Assembly (NCBI RefSeq): GCF_014203215.1
Contig: NZ_JACHIM010000002.1
Location: 54,446 to 118,445 of the forward strand
Direction: 5' to 3'
Length of the DNA: 64,000 bases
Origin: Bartonella callosciuri
GTDB taxonomy: Bacteria > Pseudomonadota > Alphaproteobacteria > Rhizobiales > Rhizobiaceae
The translations under genes were made by a program, and so were the position numbers. Every line of letters begins with the position of its first letter. Position 1 is the first letter of the stretch. Below the pieces are notes generated by a model. It did not search any database. It saw only the letters and a list, made by a program, of their open reading frames with translations, and was not told where the DNA came from. Positions 9,942 through 21,480 of the stretch are shown one piece after another.

Positions 9942-11252
9942 ATGTGTGTTATATTTTCCCCTCGTGAGACTGTTTCTGAACTTGATCGTTTTATTATTGG
10001 CCAAAATGATGCTAAACGTTCTGTTGCTATTGCACTGCGCAATCGGTGGCGTAGACAACAGCTTGATGGTCCAATGCGTGAAGAGGTTATGCCAAAAAAT
10101 ATTTTGATGATAGGGCCAACAGGTGTTGGTAAAACAGGTATAGCGCGTCGATTAGCAAAACTTGCTGGAGCACCTTTTGTTAAAGTAGAAGCGACTAAAT
10201 TTACTGAAGTTGGTTATGTCGGACGTGATGTTGAGCAAATTATTCGTGACCTTGTTGAGATTTCTATTTCTCTTGTGCGTGAAAAAAAGCGAGATGAAGT
10301 TAAAGTAAAGGCGCATATGAATGCTGAAGAGCGTGTTTTGGACGCTCTTGTTGGTAAAACAGCAAGTCCCGCTACCCGTGATAGTTTTCGTAAAAAATTG
10401 CGTGAAGGTGAATTGGATGACAAAGAGATTGAAATTGAAGTAGCCGATAATAATAGCAATAGTGCTTCGACTTTTGATATTCCTGGAATGCCTGGTGCCC
10501 AAATGGGAATTATGAATTTGTCAGATATTTTTGGCAAAATAGGAAGCCGTACAAAGATCCGCAAAACGACCGTCAAAGATGCTTTTAAGCCACTCATTGA
10601 TGATGAATCTGAAAAACTGCTTGATCAAGACCAAATTATTCAAGAAGCGCTTCGTGTTGCTGAAAATGACGGAATTGTTTTCATCGATGAGATTGATAAA
10701 ATTGCGACCAGAGATGGTGGGGCAAGTGCTGCGGTTTCGCGTGAGGGTGTTCAACGAGATCTTTTGCCTTTGGTCGAAGGAACAACAATTGCTACAAAAT
10801 ATGGGCAAATTAAAACAGATCACATCCTTTTTATTGCTTCAGGTGCTTTTCATGTCTCCAAGCCATCTGATTTATTGCCGGAGCTTCAAGGACGTTTGCC
10901 CATCCGCGTGGAGCTAAATGCTTTAACAAGAGAAGATTTACGGCGTATTCTAACCGAACCTGAAGCCAGTCTGATTAAGCAATATATTGCTTTAATGGCA
11001 ACAGAAAAAGTTCATTTAGAAATTACCGATGATGCGATTGATGCATTAGCGGATATTGCTGTGGATCTAAACGCAAGGATTGAAAATATAGGGGCACGAC
11101 GTTTGCAAACGGTGATGGAACGCGTTTTGGATGAGATTTCTTTTACGGCCCCTGATAAAGCCGGAACCTCATTTAAAATTGATGCTGCTTATGTGAGACA
11201 ATCGATAGGTGAGCTTGCTGCTGATGTCGACCTTTCACGTTTCATTCTTTAG
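9942..11252 (+). CDS. hslU: ATP-dependent protease ATPase subunit HslU
   Basis: AAA+ unfoldase of the HslVU protease, 436 residues. Walker A is GPTGVGKT (about residue 57) and Walker B FIDEIDKI (about 247-254). The I-domain insertion lies between them and the sensor/C-terminal domain contains [14 protein letters not shown]. It begins directly after hslV and ends 9 bases before the convergent methyltransferase gene, leaving almost no room for a separate terminator. Confidence 0.97.
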   Translation: MCVIFSPRETVSELDRFIIGQNDAKRSVAIALRNRWRRQQLDGPMREEVMPKNILMIGPTGVGKTGIARRLAKLAGAPFVKVEATKFTEVGYVGRDVEQIIRDLVEISISLVREKKRDEVKVKAHMNAEERVLDALVGKTASPATRDSFRKKLREGELDDKEIEIEVADNNSNSASTFDIPGMPGAQMGIMNLSDIFGKIGSRTKIRKTTVKDAFKPLIDDESEKLLDQDQIIQEALRVAENDGIVFIDEIDKIATRDGGASAAVSREGVQRDLLPLVEGTTIATKYGQIKTDHILFIASGAFHVSKPSDLLPELQGRLPIRVELNALTREDLRRILTEPEASLIKQYIALMATEKVHLEITDDAIDALADIAVDLNARIENIGARRLQTVMERVLDEISFTAPDKAGTSFKIDAAYVRQSIGELAADVDLSRFIL

Positions 11253-11261
11253 AGTTATCCT

Positions 11262-12383
11262 TTAACGGTGGGCTTCAATAACTTTGAAGCTATGGTTTTT
11301 TTCATGTATCAATACTGTGCGAAAAATATTCTTTAACACTGTTTCATAAGGCAGGTGGCGGTTAGCAACAAGAAGCAGCTTGCCGCCTGGTCTTAGATAT
11401 TTTGCAGCATTTATAATAAAATGCTGTCCTAATGAAATATCTGTAGTTTGTTGCGTGTGAAATGGTGGGTTTGAAACGATTGTATCATACAGATTTGTGA
11501 TCGGTTCGTACACAACATCATGCCAATAAAAGTGAATTGGGCAAGGAGCTGCTATGTGTTTGAGATTCTGTTTAGCTGCTCTCAAAGCGTTGTAATCGGC
11601 TTCATAGAGATCGAGAGTTGTTAATTTCTCACTTTTTTCAAGTGCAGCGTAAGAAAGAAAACCCCAGCCAGCACCGAAATCAGCAGTTTTTCCAGAAATA
11701 ACTTTACGCATATGCAGAGCAAGCACGGCAGATCCTGGATCAATACGACCATGCGAAAACATGCCAGAAGTGGTTTGAAATTTATTTTCAAAAGTGAGCG
11801 GTAGTGAGCGCAACTGCGCAATACTCTGTTTCTCTATTTGTTGTGGAACTTGAAGCCAGAAGACCAGTCCATGGTTTTTAGACAATTTATCAGTGATGGG
11901 AACAAGAGTTTTCACCCATTTCATCATTGAAGCAGCACCGACAGTTTTATTCCCACCGATAACAATCCATCCACCAGGTTTAACACATTCTAATAAATCA
12001 AGAAAACAATTCTGGTTGAAACCACGATACTTGCTTAAGTGCAAAAATGCACCATCATAGGTAAAAGTTTTATCTACTTGAGGAAAGCAGTGAAATTGAG
12101 CATTGGAAAATTTTAAAAAATCTTGTCGCCATGGTGTTATAACTTTTAAGTTTTTTGTCCATTCTTGAGCGGGGATTTCCGTTAAACCAAAACTTAACCA
12201 AGATTGGCTTGAATCGGGAAGAGGAAGTGCATGCTTTTCAAAAGGTAAAAACAGGAACACATGTGTCTCTTTCAAAGAAAAATGCCATTCTGTTATGAGG
12301 ATGGCATTTTGTTTTGTGACAAAAGGAAGATTATTCTTCTGTTTTTTTACGACGGCGCTTGTTTTCGGATTTGTTTTTTTCAT
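11262..12383 (-). CDS. RsmC-like class I methyltransferase (16S rRNA guanine-N2)
   Basis: A 373-residue protein with an N-terminal degenerate methyltransferase-like domain and a C-terminal SAM-dependent domain. The SAM motif is [10 protein letters not shown] and the catalytic motif SNPPFHT, the latter typical of N2-guanine methyltransferases such as RsmC, which modifies G1207 of 16S rRNA. The likely start at 12383 overlaps the 3' end of pnp by 53 bases; a still longer reading to 12422 also exists, and neither has a strong ribosome binding site. Translational coupling to pnp is plausible. The substrate is inferred from family only. Confidence 0.75.
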   Translation of the reverse strand: MKKTNPKTSAVVKKQKNNLPFVTKQNAILITEWHFSLKETHVFLFLPFEKHALPLPDSSQSWLSFGLTEIPAQEWTKNLKVITPWRQDFLKFSNAQFHCFPQVDKTFTYDGAFLHLSKYRGFNQNCFLDLLECVKPGGWIVIGGNKTVGAASMMKWVKTLVPITDKLSKNHGLVFWLQVPQQIEKQSIAQLRSLPLTFENKFQTTSGMFSHGRIDPGSAVLALHMRKVISGKTADFGAGWGFLSYAALEKSEKLTTLDLYEADYNALRAAKQNLKHIAAPCPIHFYWHDVVYEPITNLYDTIVSNPPFHTQQTTDISLGQHFIINAAKYLRPGGKLLLVANRHLPYETVLKNIFRTVLIHEKNHSFKVIEAHR

Positions 12384-14532
12384 CCATGCATTTTTCTTGT
12401 TCTTCTTTTCCCGGCTTTTCACTTATAATTTCTTCACCGGTCTTTTGGTCGACGCTTTTCATTGATAATCGAACTTTACCACGCTCGTCAAAGCCCATTA
12501 ATTTGACCCAAACTTTATCGCCTTCTTTGACAACATTTGTTGTTTTTGTAACGCGTTCTGATGTGAGTTGAGAAATATGAACAAGCCCATCACGTGGGCC
12601 AAAGAAATTTACAAATGCGCCAAATTCTGCTGTTTTGACAACAGTTCCTTGGTAGATAGCACCAACTTCAGGTTCGTCAACAATGGAATGGATCCAGCGC
12701 TTTGCCGCATCAATAGTTTTAGCATCGGCAGAAGCAATTTTAATTGTTCCGTCATCTTCAATATTGATTTTAGCTCCAGTTTGTTCAACGATTTCTCGGA
12801 TAACTTTACCGCCTGAACCGATAACCTCACGAATTTTATCAACAGCAATGTTCATAACTTCGATGCGTGGAGAAAATTCGCTAAGTTCGGCACGTGCACT
12901 CGTTAAGGCTTTGGCCATTTCATTAAGAATATGGATTCGACCACCTTTGGCTTGTTCAAGTGCGATTTTCATAATTTCTTCGGTAATACCATCAATTTTT
13001 ATATCCATTTGTAAGGCGGTAATACCATTTTCTGTTCCAGCTACTTTAAAATCCATGTCACCGAGATGATCTTCATCTCCTAAAATATCGGACAATACAG
13101 CAAAGCGTTCACCTTCTTTAATCAAGCCCATGGCTATACCTGCTACTGGGCGCGCCAACGGAACACCAGCATCCATGAGAGCAAGTGAAGTTCCACAAAC
13201 AGTCGCCATGGAAGATGATCCGTTCGATTCAGTAATTTCTGAAACAGCACGAATAGTATAAGGGAAGGCTTCCTTCGTTGGCAACATGGGATGAAGTGCA
13301 CGCCATGCCAATTTTCCGTGCCCAATTTCGCGGCGGCCAGGAGAACCAAGACGTCCTGTCTCCCCCACTGAAAATGGTGGGAAATTATAATGGAGGAGAA
13401 ACGTTTCTTTGTACATACCTGTTAAGGAGTCAACATATTGTTCATCTTCACCGGTTCCCAGTGTTGCAACGACCATTGCTTGTGTTTCTCCACGGGTAAA
13501 GAGTGCGGATCCATGTGTTCGGGGTAAAAGACCAACTTCTGATTGGATAGGACGTACTGTTGAAAGGTCACGTCCGTCAATACGTTTTTCCGTATCAAGA
13601 ATGTTCCAACGAACAATTTTTGCTTGCAACTGTTTGAAAACGGTTGCAATTTGATCTACACTAAATTTACAGTCTTCTTCTGTTTTCGGCATAAATTTAT
13701 TGATGACTTCTGTTTTAAGTGCATCAATTGCAGCATACCTCTCCTGTTTATCAGTAATTGTATAAGCCTTTCTTATATCCTGTTCGGCCATTTCCAGCAT
13801 AGCTTTTTCGAGATCAGAGAGATCTTCGGGAACGAAATCACGTGGATCTTTTGCGGCAACTTCGGCAAGTTTGATGATGGCATCAATAACAGGTTGCAAG
13901 CCTTTGTGCCCAAACATAACGGCACCCAACATGATATCTTCCGATAATTCTTGTGCTTCTGATTCAACCATCAACACAGCACTTTCCGTTCCGGCAACAA
14001 CAAGATCAAGTTTTGATTCAGGCATTTCATCAATATGAGGATTGAGAACATATTGTCCGTTACAATAACCGACACGGGCACCTGCAATAGGACCTATGAA
14101 AGGAACACCTGACAGAGTTAGTGCAGCGGAAGATGCAATCATCGCAAGGATATCGGGGTTATTTTCAAGATCATGCTGTATAACGGAAACAATCACTTGT
14201 GTATCATTTTTATAGCCCTCGGCGAAGAGAGGACGAATTGGACGGTCAATCAAACGTGAAATCAATGTTTCATTTTCAGTTGGTCGGCTTTCACGTTTTA
14301 AATAACCACCTGGTATTCGACCAACAGCATAGGATTTTTCTTGATAGTTAACGGTGAGTGGAAAAAAATCTTGGTCTGGTTTCGGGTTTTTTGTCGATAC
14401 AACGGTTGCTAAGACAATAGTTTCTCCGTAGGTAGCAATTACCGCACCATCGGCTTGCCGGGCTATTTTTCCTGTTTCGATGATAAGTGGTCGACCGGCC
14501 CACTCAATTTCTATCTTGTGCGTTTTGAACAT
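12331..14532 (-). CDS. pnp: Polyribonucleotide nucleotidyltransferase (PNPase)
   Basis: 3'-5' phosphorolytic exoribonuclease and degradosome component, 733 residues, normal length. Two RNase PH domains flank a helical linker, followed by KH ([12 protein letters not shown]) and S1 ([18 protein letters not shown]) RNA-binding domains and a lysine-rich tail. The motifs [11 protein letters not shown] and RPIRPLF belong to the first PH domain. It lies downstream of rpsO, the usual arrangement, with a terminator and a foldable leader between. In E. coli PNPase represses its own mRNA after RNase III processing of such a leader; the same control is possible here. Confidence 0.97.
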   Translation of the reverse strand: MFKTHKIEIEWAGRPLIIETGKIARQADGAVIATYGETIVLATVVSTKNPKPDQDFFPLTVNYQEKSYAVGRIPGGYLKRESRPTENETLISRLIDRPIRPLFAEGYKNDTQVIVSVIQHDLENNPDILAMIASSAALTLSGVPFIGPIAGARVGYCNGQYVLNPHIDEMPESKLDLVVAGTESAVLMVESEAQELSEDIMLGAVMFGHKGLQPVIDAIIKLAEVAAKDPRDFVPEDLSDLEKAMLEMAEQDIRKAYTITDKQERYAAIDALKTEVINKFMPKTEEDCKFSVDQIATVFKQLQAKIVRWNILDTEKRIDGRDLSTVRPIQSEVGLLPRTHGSALFTRGETQAMVVATLGTGEDEQYVDSLTGMYKETFLLHYNFPPFSVGETGRLGSPGRREIGHGKLAWRALHPMLPTKEAFPYTIRAVSEITESNGSSSMATVCGTSLALMDAGVPLARPVAGIAMGLIKEGERFAVLSDILGDEDHLGDMDFKVAGTENGITALQMDIKIDGITEEIMKIALEQAKGGRIHILNEMAKALTSARAELSEFSPRIEVMNIAVDKIREVIGSGGKVIREIVEQTGAKINIEDDGTIKIASADAKTIDAAKRWIHSIVDEPEVGAIYQGTVVKTAEFGAFVNFFGPRDGLVHISQLTSERVTKTTNVVKEGDKVWVKLMGFDERGKVRLSMKSVDQKTGEEIISEKPGKEEQEKCMDEKNKSENKRRRKKTEE

Positions 14533-14609
14533 TTTTTATCCTTCATGACCAAGTGTTTGCATCTTTAAATGCTTACATTCTGGTTTTGCGTAGCATATTT
14601 TAAAGCTAT

Positions 14610-14696
14610 GGGCAGGACAACAAGACACTTCTGTATTTCCGCGAAGAGAGAGAAGTAAATCGCCATTCGAACACGAAGTAACTAGCAATCCTGCCC
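14610..14696 (-). promoter_or_regulatory. Candidate structured leader of pnp
   Basis: An 8-bp inverted repeat (GGGCAGGA at 14610-14617, TCCTGCCC at 14689-14696) encloses about 70 bases that contain a second short stem (ACTTCT/AGAAGT). Transcribed on the minus strand it sits between the rpsO terminator and the pnp start. Its position matches the RNase III-processed pnp leader known in enterobacteria. The function is inferred from position and foldability only. Confidence 0.4.
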
Positions 14697-14740
14697 TATA
14701 ATGATTAGTCATCAGTTTTTAACTAAAAGCAACAAGCTGG

Positions 14741-14779
14741 AAAAATGGGTGGGCTTTTTTAGAAATGCCACCCATTTTT
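14741..14779 (-). terminator. Rho-independent terminator after rpsO
   Basis: A perfect 12-bp inverted repeat, AAAAATGGGTGG at 14741-14752 and CCACCCATTTTT at 14768-14779, with a 15-base loop. Read on the minus strand it directly follows the rpsO stop and ends in a T run. The A run on the other arm means it could also work in the opposite direction. Confidence 0.85.
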
Positions 14780-15049
14780 TTAGCGACGCAAACCTAACTT
14801 TCTGATAAGTGTCTGATAACGATTTGGATCAACTCCTTTAAGGTAATCAAGAAGGCGACGGCGTTGAGATACCATTTTCAAAAGACCACGACGAGAATGG
14901 TTATCTTTTTTGTGAGACTTAAAATGGTTAGTCAAATTAGAAATACGTTCAGATAGCACAGCAACCTGTACCTCTGGTGATCCTGTATCACCGGCTTTAT
15001 TTGCGTATTCCGCGACAAGAGCTTGTTTACGTTCAGCTGTAATCGACAT
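14780..15049 (-). CDS. rpsO: 30S ribosomal protein S15
   Basis: An 89-residue primary 16S rRNA-binding protein of the small subunit platform. The whole sequence is typical, including [22 protein letters not shown] and RRRLLDYL. It is followed by a strong terminator and then pnp. In most relatives truB lies just upstream; here an inverted MFS gene separates rpsO from truB, so rpsO must use its own promoter in the 15050-15365 gap. Confidence 0.97.
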   Translation of the reverse strand: MSITAERKQALVAEYANKAGDTGSPEVQVAVLSERISNLTNHFKSHKKDNHSRRGLLKMVSQRRRLLDYLKGVDPNRYQTLIRKLGLRR

Positions 15050-15180
15050 CGTATTATCCTTTCAAAAAACGAAAAAAAGTCACCCACAGCCGAGATGTCG
15101 TTCAGCAAGGGTCTGTGATGAAACAAGAAGAGCTAAAGACTCTCACTTGTTTTGGCATTTATATAGGAAAGGAGGTTAAA

Positions 15181-15222
15181 ATGCTAGTCCTTAAAAGTAT
15201 CTCAAAAACCTTCTTTAAATAA
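15181..15222 (+). CDS. Candidate 13-residue leader peptide ORF
   Basis: A very short ORF (MLVLKSISKTFFK) begins five bases after a near-perfect Shine-Dalgarno sequence, AAAGGAGG at 15169-15177. It lies on the same strand as, and about 140 bases upstream of, the MFS transporter gene. The strength of the ribosome binding site is unusual for a chance ORF, but no attenuator hairpin was recognised after it. It may be a leader peptide or an accident. Confidence 0.25.
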   Translation: MLVLKSISKTFFK

Positions 15223-15365
15223 AGGATTTTGTTTTGAAATATTAATTTTAATATGGTTTTATGAGAAATTTTTAAAGAATTATGCATCCTTTTGATACAA
15301 AGATTACTGCTTTGCAGAGTGTGTGCATGATAAAAAAGCAATAAATACTGATTTGGAGGCAAAAG

Positions 15366-16994
15366 ATGCAGAATATCTCGACATTAGAACTTTTTCGCAA
15401 TTCGGTATTTCGGAATTTGTGGTCATCCACTCTTATTTCTAATCTAGGAGCGCTTGTCCAGTCGGTAGGAGCAGGGTGGCTAATGGCGTTGATCAGTTCT
15501 TCGCATTCCATGGTTGGTTTTGTTCAAAGTGCTACAACATTGCCACTTGTTATGTTTTCACTGATGGCAGGGGCTTTGGCTGACAATTTTAATCGGCGTC
15601 AGATTATGTTGTGTGCGCAGATCATGATGATGGTTATATCAATAAGCTTGGCTGTTTTATCCTATATGGGGGTTCTAACACCTTGGTTTCTATTATGTTT
15701 TACGTTTTTGATTGGGTGTGGAACGGCCTTTTATAATCCTTCTTGGCAAGCAACAATCGGAGACATTGTGAGCAGGGAAAATATTCCTGCTGCTGTTAGT
15801 TTGAACAGTGTCGGTTTTAATTTGATGCGTAGTGTAGGCCCTGCTATTGGTGGTGCCATCATTGCTATTCTTGGTGCTGCTGCCGCTTTTTTGTTCAATG
15901 CGATAAGTTACATTCCTTTAATTAGTGCTTTGTTTTTTTGGAAACCAAGCACTAAAAACAACCCATTGCCACGGGAAAGATTTTTAGGAGCTGTCTCAGA
16001 TGGTTTGCGTTATGTTATGATGTCGCCTAATCTTCTGAGTATTATGGTCAGGGCATTCCTTTTTGGTATTGGAGCGATTTCGATTTTAGCACTTTTGCCA
16101 ATTGTTGTGCATAAAATTCTTGGGGGGAGTGCACTCCTTTATGGTACATTGCTCGGTTGTTTTGGTTTAGGAGCCATGACAGCTGGTATTACTAATTCAT
16201 TTATACGGAATTATTTTCGTTCAGAAACGGTTATTGCAAGTGCATTTATTGGTTTTGCCTTTTCCTGCTTTTTTTTAGCAATGAGCCGTTCGTTGATTAT
16301 AAGCCACCTTGCGTTATTTCCTGCAGGTTTATGCTGGGTTTTGGCATTATCGCTGTTTAATACATCTGTACAGCTTTCCACACCACGCTGGGTTGTTGCA
16401 CGGGCTTTAGCACTTTATCAGACGGCATCTTATGGGGGGATGGCTGTGGGAAGTGTAATTTGGGGCGTTTTGGCTGATGCTTATTCTCCAACAGTTGCTT
16501 TGAGTATTTGCTCTCTATTCTTGGTTTTGGGAGCTCTTGCAGGAGTAAAGTTTAGGATTCAAGAAATCCCTCAGATAGATCTTGATCCGCTTGATCATTT
16601 CAGAGAACCTGAGCTTTTACTCGACTTAAAAGCACGAAGCGGTCCGATCATGATTATGATCGATTATCAAATTCATGAAAATGATCTTGAAGAATTTCTT
16701 AACGTGATGACACGTCGCCGCCATATTCGTTTACGTGATGGCGCTCGTCAATGGGTTCTTTTACGTGATCTTGAAAGGCCTGAATATTGGACGGAAGCGT
16801 ATCATATGCCAACATGGGTAGATTATCTGCGTCATAATCACCGTCGTACAAAATCAGATGCAGAAGTAAATAAGCTCTTGCGTCACTTAAATCGTATGCC
16901 AGATGGTATAAAAGTACATCGTATGATTGAGCGACAGACAATACCGCATGCCAGTGAGATGCATTTAAAGCCCTCTACTGAACAGTTACCTTGA
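15366..16994 (+). CDS. MFS transporter with C-terminal soluble domain (EntS/DUF894-like)
   Basis: A 542-residue membrane protein. The first ~410 residues form a major facilitator of the EntS-like (MFS_3) group, with about twelve hydrophobic segments and the cytoplasmic-loop motif GALADNFNRRQI. The last ~130 residues are soluble (IMIMIDYQIHENDLEEFLN, then WTEAYHMPTWVDYLRH) and resemble the dimeric alpha-beta barrel appended to this subfamily. Export of a small molecule is likely, substrate unknown. The ATG follows GGAGG closely. The gene is inverted relative to its neighbours and splits the usual truB-rpsO pair. Confidence 0.85.
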   Translation: MQNISTLELFRNSVFRNLWSSTLISNLGALVQSVGAGWLMALISSSHSMVGFVQSATTLPLVMFSLMAGALADNFNRRQIMLCAQIMMMVISISLAVLSYMGVLTPWFLLCFTFLIGCGTAFYNPSWQATIGDIVSRENIPAAVSLNSVGFNLMRSVGPAIGGAIIAILGAAAAFLFNAISYIPLISALFFWKPSTKNNPLPRERFLGAVSDGLRYVMMSPNLLSIMVRAFLFGIGAISILALLPIVVHKILGGSALLYGTLLGCFGLGAMTAGITNSFIRNYFRSETVIASAFIGFAFSCFFLAMSRSLIISHLALFPAGLCWVLALSLFNTSVQLSTPRWVVARALALYQTASYGGMAVGSVIWGVLADAYSPTVALSICSLFLVLGALAGVKFRIQEIPQIDLDPLDHFREPELLLDLKARSGPIMIMIDYQIHENDLEEFLNVMTRRRHIRLRDGARQWVLLRDLERPEYWTEAYHMPTWVDYLRHNHRRTKSDAEVNKLLRHLNRMPDGIKVHRMIERQTIPHASEMHLKPSTEQLP

Positions 16995-17454
16995 GGGGAA
17001 GAAGGTTAGAATAGTTTTTTTGTGAATTATTCGATATGTGCAATACTATTTTTACGGATAAATTTATTGATACAAACAGGATAGGGTTCTTCAATGAGTT
17101 TTTTATATTTGATAAGTTGAGGATAGATGTTCTACTGAACAAACAGTTTGAGGTTATGAGCAGTAAGGTTTGTTTAGGCTAAAGCCTTAATTTTCTATTT
17201 AAAAAAATTTTTCTTAACACGGTAGTATATGCACATGTATGTCGTAATAATCAAAGAAACGATTTAAAACGATAAAGATAGTTTCTTGTACTTTATTGTG
17301 CGAACTAAGGTTGGACGTATGAATGCATCACTGATGTAAGTTATGATATGAAATATCTTTAAAAGACGAAGATAGCGCAATGAAAAGAGTTCACTTCTTT
17401 TCATTAATTTGAGAAGATATCTTTTTGGAAGAGATTGTTGTGAGAAAAAACGAA
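16995..17454. other. Gap between convergent MFS and truB genes
   Basis: 460 bases without a supported gene. It includes a perfect 10-bp inverted repeat, AATGAAAAGA at 17379-17388 and TCTTTTCATT at 17396-17405, with a 7-base loop. The repeat lies 50 bases past the truB stop. No clear T run follows on either strand, so it is only a possible terminator. The remainder is AT-rich with many stops. Confidence 0.4.
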
Positions 17455-18414
17455 TTACGTTGTGAAAATCCGCTTTGGCTTGAATAAGCTCTTGTCAAGG
17501 GTGCCTATAGCAAGAAGTTGGCCTTTGTAGACGACACAAACCTCATCTTCATCAATAGGTCCATTGTGATTACAAAGAAGCACGGGATTACCCATCATGA
17601 CTCGCTGTGCTTGGGATCCGCTAAGGGTATAATGAGAGAGGCAATTCAGTGCAGCACCTGTTTCGGTTAAAAGTGCATCAAGTGTTGAGAAATTTCTTTG
17701 GAAAGACGTATCATTTTCATCTGTTACACTTTTATCGAATGCTACCGCTTTTAATTCATCCCATGTGATAAAATCATCTTCACAAAAAGGCGCTACTGCA
17801 ATACGTCTTAAATCAGCAATATACCCATAACAACCAAGATCACGTCCCATATCGCGTGCTAAGGAGCGCACATAGGTTCCTTTTCCACAGGTTATCTCAA
17901 AGATAGAACGCTCTTTAGTCGCAGTTTCTATTAATTTGAAAGTTTCTATTTCTACTTGGCGTGGTGGAATTTCAACAATCTCACCTTCACGTGCGAGATC
18001 ATAGGCTCGATTACCAGCAATTTTAATTGCCGAAAACTGTGGAGGCGTTTGCAAAATAACGCCTGTATATTGAGGGAGAAGGGCGAGTATTTCTTCTTGT
18101 GTTGGACGTTTAAGAGATTTCTTCGTTATTTCACCCTCTAAATCGTCTGTTGAGCGCTCTTCCCCCCAAACGATGTGAAAACGATAAGTTTTTGTGCCTT
18201 GCATAACGTAGGGAACGGTTTTGGTTGCTTCCCCCAGGGCAATTGGTAGGAGACCAGAAGCAAGAGGATCAAGCGTACCAGCATGTCCTGCTTTTTGCGC
18301 ATGAAAAAGCCATTTAATTTGTGCAACAGCTTCTGTTGATCTCATTCCTTTTGGTTTATCAAATATTATCCAGCCAGAAACAGGACGACCTCTTTTTTTG
18401 CGTTGCCGTGCCAT
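17455..18414 (-). CDS. truB: tRNA pseudouridine(55) synthase TruB
   Basis: Makes the universal pseudouridine at position 55 of the tRNA T-loop. The 319-residue product has the catalytic motif [12 protein letters not shown] with Asp49 as nucleophile, preceded by the typical [11 protein letters not shown], and later [13 protein letters not shown] chose the ATG at 18414, which gives [10 protein letters not shown] and lies 4 bases after the rbfA stop. A start 24 bases upstream would overlap rbfA. It belongs to the nusA-infB-rbfA-truB group. Confidence 0.95.
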   Translation of the reverse strand: MARQRKKRGRPVSGWIIFDKPKGMRSTEAVAQIKWLFHAQKAGHAGTLDPLASGLLPIALGEATKTVPYVMQGTKTYRFHIVWGEERSTDDLEGEITKKSLKRPTQEEILALLPQYTGVILQTPPQFSAIKIAGNRAYDLAREGEIVEIPPRQVEIETFKLIETATKERSIFEITCGKGTYVRSLARDMGRDLGCYGYIADLRRIAVAPFCEDDFITWDELKAVAFDKSVTDENDTSFQRNFSTLDALLTETGAALNCLSHYTLSGSQAQRVMMGNPVLLCNHNGPIDEDEVCVVYKGQLLAIGTLDKSLFKPKRIFTT

Positions 18415-18418
18415 ATTT

Positions 18419-18826
18419 TTAACTCTCAAATTCATCATTCTGGTGGAGATCGCGTGCTACTTCAGGTGAACGAAGCAGAGCATCAATTTTTGAAAAATTA
18501 TCAAAACTTTTATCAAGTCGAAAGCGAAGTTCAGGCATATATCTCATTTGTCGCAACGCATGGTTGATTTCCCTACGGATGAAACGACTATGTTTATTGA
18601 GGACGGCAACGACATCAACATGAGGCGTATTTTTAAGAGTGCTGAGAGGAGAAACAAAGCAGGTAGCAATTTTTAAATCTGGTGACATGCGTACTTCAGA
18701 GATAGAAATCACCATATTTTTCAAGGCATCATCGACTAAAATACCACGCTGTAGTATATGCGCTACTGCGTAGCGCACCTGTTCTCCCACTCTTAGTTGC
18801 CGTTGTGATGGTCCTGCATTTTTCAT
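18419..18826 (-). CDS. rbfA: Ribosome-binding factor A
   Basis: A 135-residue KH-fold protein needed for late maturation of the 30S subunit and cold adaptation. Typical segments are [16 protein letters not shown] at the N-terminus, [12 protein letters not shown] and the C-terminal [14 protein letters not shown]. It lies between infB and truB. A hairpin separates it from infB. Confidence 0.95.
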   Translation of the reverse strand: MKNAGPSQRQLRVGEQVRYAVAHILQRGILVDDALKNMVISISEVRMSPDLKIATCFVSPLSTLKNTPHVDVVAVLNKHSRFIRREINHALRQMRYMPELRFRLDKSFDNFSKIDALLRSPEVARDLHQNDEFES

Positions 18827-18905
18827 CGAAGTTTTATCCCTATTACCATTACTCCCTCTTCTAACTCTCTTAAAAGATTAAGAAAGAAGGGAAGCATAGC
18901 GTATA

Positions 18906-18952
18906 AATCCAATAGCTTTTCTTATTTCACTATAGAATAAAGCTATTGGATT
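18906..18952 (-). repeat. Perfect 13-bp inverted repeat between infB and rbfA
   Basis: AATCCAATAGCTT at 18906-18918 pairs with AAGCTATTGGATT at 18940-18952, with a 21-base spacer. It starts two bases past the infB stop on the minus strand. No T run follows, so it is more likely an mRNA processing or stabilising hairpin, or a weak terminator, than a strong intrinsic terminator. Confidence 0.6.
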
Positions 18953-18954
18953 AT

Positions 18955-21480
18955 TTATAATGTGCGATTAATATGTTCGATGTGAAAGGTTTCAATGATG
19001 TCTCCTGCGCGTATGTCTTCATAGTTTTCGAATGCTATTCCACATTCTTGACCACTTTGTACTTCACTGACTTCATCCTTGAAGCGTTTGAGTGTTTTAA
19101 GCTTTCCTTCATGTATGACAATATTATCACGGATAAGGCGAACACCCGCTCCTCGTTCTATTTTACCTTCTGTAACACGACACCCAGCAACTTTTCCGAT
19201 TTTTGTAATGTTAAAGACTTCTAAAATTTCAGCGTTACCAAGGAAAGTCTCACGCTGCTCTGGTGAAAGTAATCCTGACATGGCAGCTTTGATATCGTCA
19301 ACAAGATCGTAGATGATGTTATAATAACGAATTTCAATTCCTTGTGTTTTTGCAAAATCACGCGCTTGTTTATTAGCGCGCACATTAAAGCCAATTACTG
19401 CTGAGTTAGAAGCTTCAGCAAGAGAAATATCACTTTCAGTGATACCTCCAGCCCCAGCATGTACAATGCGTGCACGAACTTCTTCATTCCCTAATTTTTC
19501 CAAAGCCGAAACGATTGCTTCAATTGATCCTTGCACATCTCCCTTAATAATAAGAGGAAATTCTTTAACGCCAGTAGTTTGTAATTTGGTCATCATCTGT
19601 TCAAGAGAGCCACGTGAACCAGTTTGCCGCGCTACAGCTTTATCATGCGCTAATCGTTGGCGATATTCGGCAATTTCCCGAGCTTTTGCTTCATGTGTGA
19701 CAACAGCAAAACGGTCACCAGCTTGCGGTGTTCCTTGCATACCTAAAATTTCAATGGGTGTAGAGGGAATTGCTTCTTTGACATGACGACCATGGTCATC
19801 AATTAAAGCGCGCACTCGTCCCCATTCATTGCCCGCAACAATAATATCAGAAGGATGTAATGTACCTTTTTGAACAAGAACTGTCGCAACAGACCCACGT
19901 CCTCGATCCAGTTTTGCTTCAATAACAACGCCTTCTGCTGTTCGTTCAGGATCTGCTTTCAGATCAAGAATTTCAGCTTGAAGGAGAATAGCTTCGAGAA
20001 GTTTATCAAGGTTTTGTCCAGTTTTAGCAGAAACTTCGACTTCCAAAGTTTCTCCACCCATAGTTTCAACAAATACTTCATGTTGTAAAAGCTCTGTACG
20101 CACTTTTTGTGCATCAGCAGCCGGTTTATCAATTTTATTGATAGCAACAATAATGGGCACGCCAGCATCTTTGGCATGATTAATTGATTCAATCGTTTGT
20201 GGCATGACACTATCATCAGCGGCTACGACAAGAACGGCAATATCCGTAACACGAGCTCCCCGAGCACGCATAGCTGTGAAGGCAGCATGTCCAGGTGTAT
20301 CAATAAAGGTAATCTTTTGACCGTTTTGCTCGACTTGATAAGCACCAATATGCTGTGTAATACCTCCAGCTTCACCAGAAACAACATTTGCTTTTCGAAT
20401 AGCATCGAGAAGAGAAGTTTTTCCATGGTCGACATGGCCCATAATTGTTACAACGGGTGGACGCTGCTGCATTTTTTGAGGGTTATCAGCTATATTAAAG
20501 ATGCCTTCTTCGATGTCAGATTCTAAGACGCGTTTAACAGTATGACCAAATTCAAAGGCAATGAGTTCAGCAACATCTGCATCAATAATATCGCCGGGTT
20601 TCATCATTTGTCCCTGTTTCATCAGAAATTTAATCACATCAACAGAGCGTTCAGTCATCCGTTGTGCGAGTTCTTGAATAGTAATAGTTTCAGGAAGCAC
20701 AACTTCGCGAGAAATTTTTTCCCTTGGCTCTTGGTTTTGTGCACGTTTAAATTTTTCTTGCCTGCGGCGCATTGCAGCCATTGAGCGCCCACGTGCACTC
20801 CCTTCTTCGTCTAGAGCGCTGCTGAGGGTTAATTTTCCACGGCGCCGTTCGTCAGCACCTTTTACAACTTTTGGTGCACGCACTTCTGATTTAGCAGGGT
20901 TAGCGCGTCGGCTAGGCCGATCGTCTTCTTCTTTATTTTCGTCTACTTTGCGTTTTTCAATTACAATTGTATTTTTAGGCGTGATAGGGATATCTATCGG
21001 TTCTATTGGGGAGTGGGCAGGGGGAAGTGGTGGAGTCTGTACTGGTTGCTTTTCTTCTTCTTGGTGTTTTTCTGTTTCTTGAATTGACTGCCGCAAGCTT
21101 TCTTCAAGTTCTTTTGCGCGTCTTGCTTTTTCTTCGGTTTGTTCACGCGTTATTTTTTCTTGGATATGTGCTTCTTCTAACGCACGGATTCTCGCTTCCA
21201 TTTCAGCGGAAGAAAGGTTGCTTTTAGCGATAGGTTTGCTTGGCTTTGTTTCTTCGAATTGTGGTTTAGAGCGCTGGGAAGCCACATGTGGTCTCGTAAT
21301 TGACTGTTGTATTTCAGCTTTTTCATCGGGTCGCGTAATTTTTCGCCGTTTAGTTTCGACAACCACAGCCTTTGTACGGCCATGGCTAAAGTTTTGTTTG
21401 ACCGTGCTTGTTTCCAGGACTGACCGCTTTAAGGTTAGTGTCCTCTTGACTGTTGTTTTGTCGTTATTATTTTCACTCAT
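18955..21480 (-). CDS. infB: Translation initiation factor IF-2
   Basis: GTPase that places initiator tRNA on the 30S subunit and promotes subunit joining; 841 residues. The first ~330 residues are a charged, low-complexity region plus the IF2 N-terminal domain. The G domain follows, with [12 protein letters not shown] (G1), [12 protein letters not shown] (G3) and NKIDK (G4). Domains II-IV end the protein. The 5' end overlaps the ylxR-like gene by 4 bases, indicating translational coupling in the rimP-nusA-ylxR-infB group. Confidence 0.97.
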   Translation of the reverse strand: MSENNNDKTTVKRTLTLKRSVLETSTVKQNFSHGRTKAVVVETKRRKITRPDEKAEIQQSITRPHVASQRSKPQFEETKPSKPIAKSNLSSAEMEARIRALEEAHIQEKITREQTEEKARRAKELEESLRQSIQETEKHQEEEKQPVQTPPLPPAHSPIEPIDIPITPKNTIVIEKRKVDENKEEDDRPSRRANPAKSEVRAPKVVKGADERRRGKLTLSSALDEEGSARGRSMAAMRRRQEKFKRAQNQEPREKISREVVLPETITIQELAQRMTERSVDVIKFLMKQGQMMKPGDIIDADVAELIAFEFGHTVKRVLESDIEEGIFNIADNPQKMQQRPPVVTIMGHVDHGKTSLLDAIRKANVVSGEAGGITQHIGAYQVEQNGQKITFIDTPGHAAFTAMRARGARVTDIAVLVVAADDSVMPQTIESINHAKDAGVPIIVAINKIDKPAADAQKVRTELLQHEVFVETMGGETLEVEVSAKTGQNLDKLLEAILLQAEILDLKADPERTAEGVVIEAKLDRGRGSVATVLVQKGTLHPSDIIVAGNEWGRVRALIDDHGRHVKEAIPSTPIEILGMQGTPQAGDRFAVVTHEAKAREIAEYRQRLAHDKAVARQTGSRGSLEQMMTKLQTTGVKEFPLIIKGDVQGSIEAIVSALEKLGNEEVRARIVHAGAGGITESDISLAEASNSAVIGFNVRANKQARDFAKTQGIEIRYYNIIYDLVDDIKAAMSGLLSPEQRETFLGNAEILEVFNITKIGKVAGCRVTEGKIERGAGVRLIRDNIVIHEGKLKTLKRFKDEVSEVQSGQECGIAFENYEDIRAGDIIETFHIEHINRTL

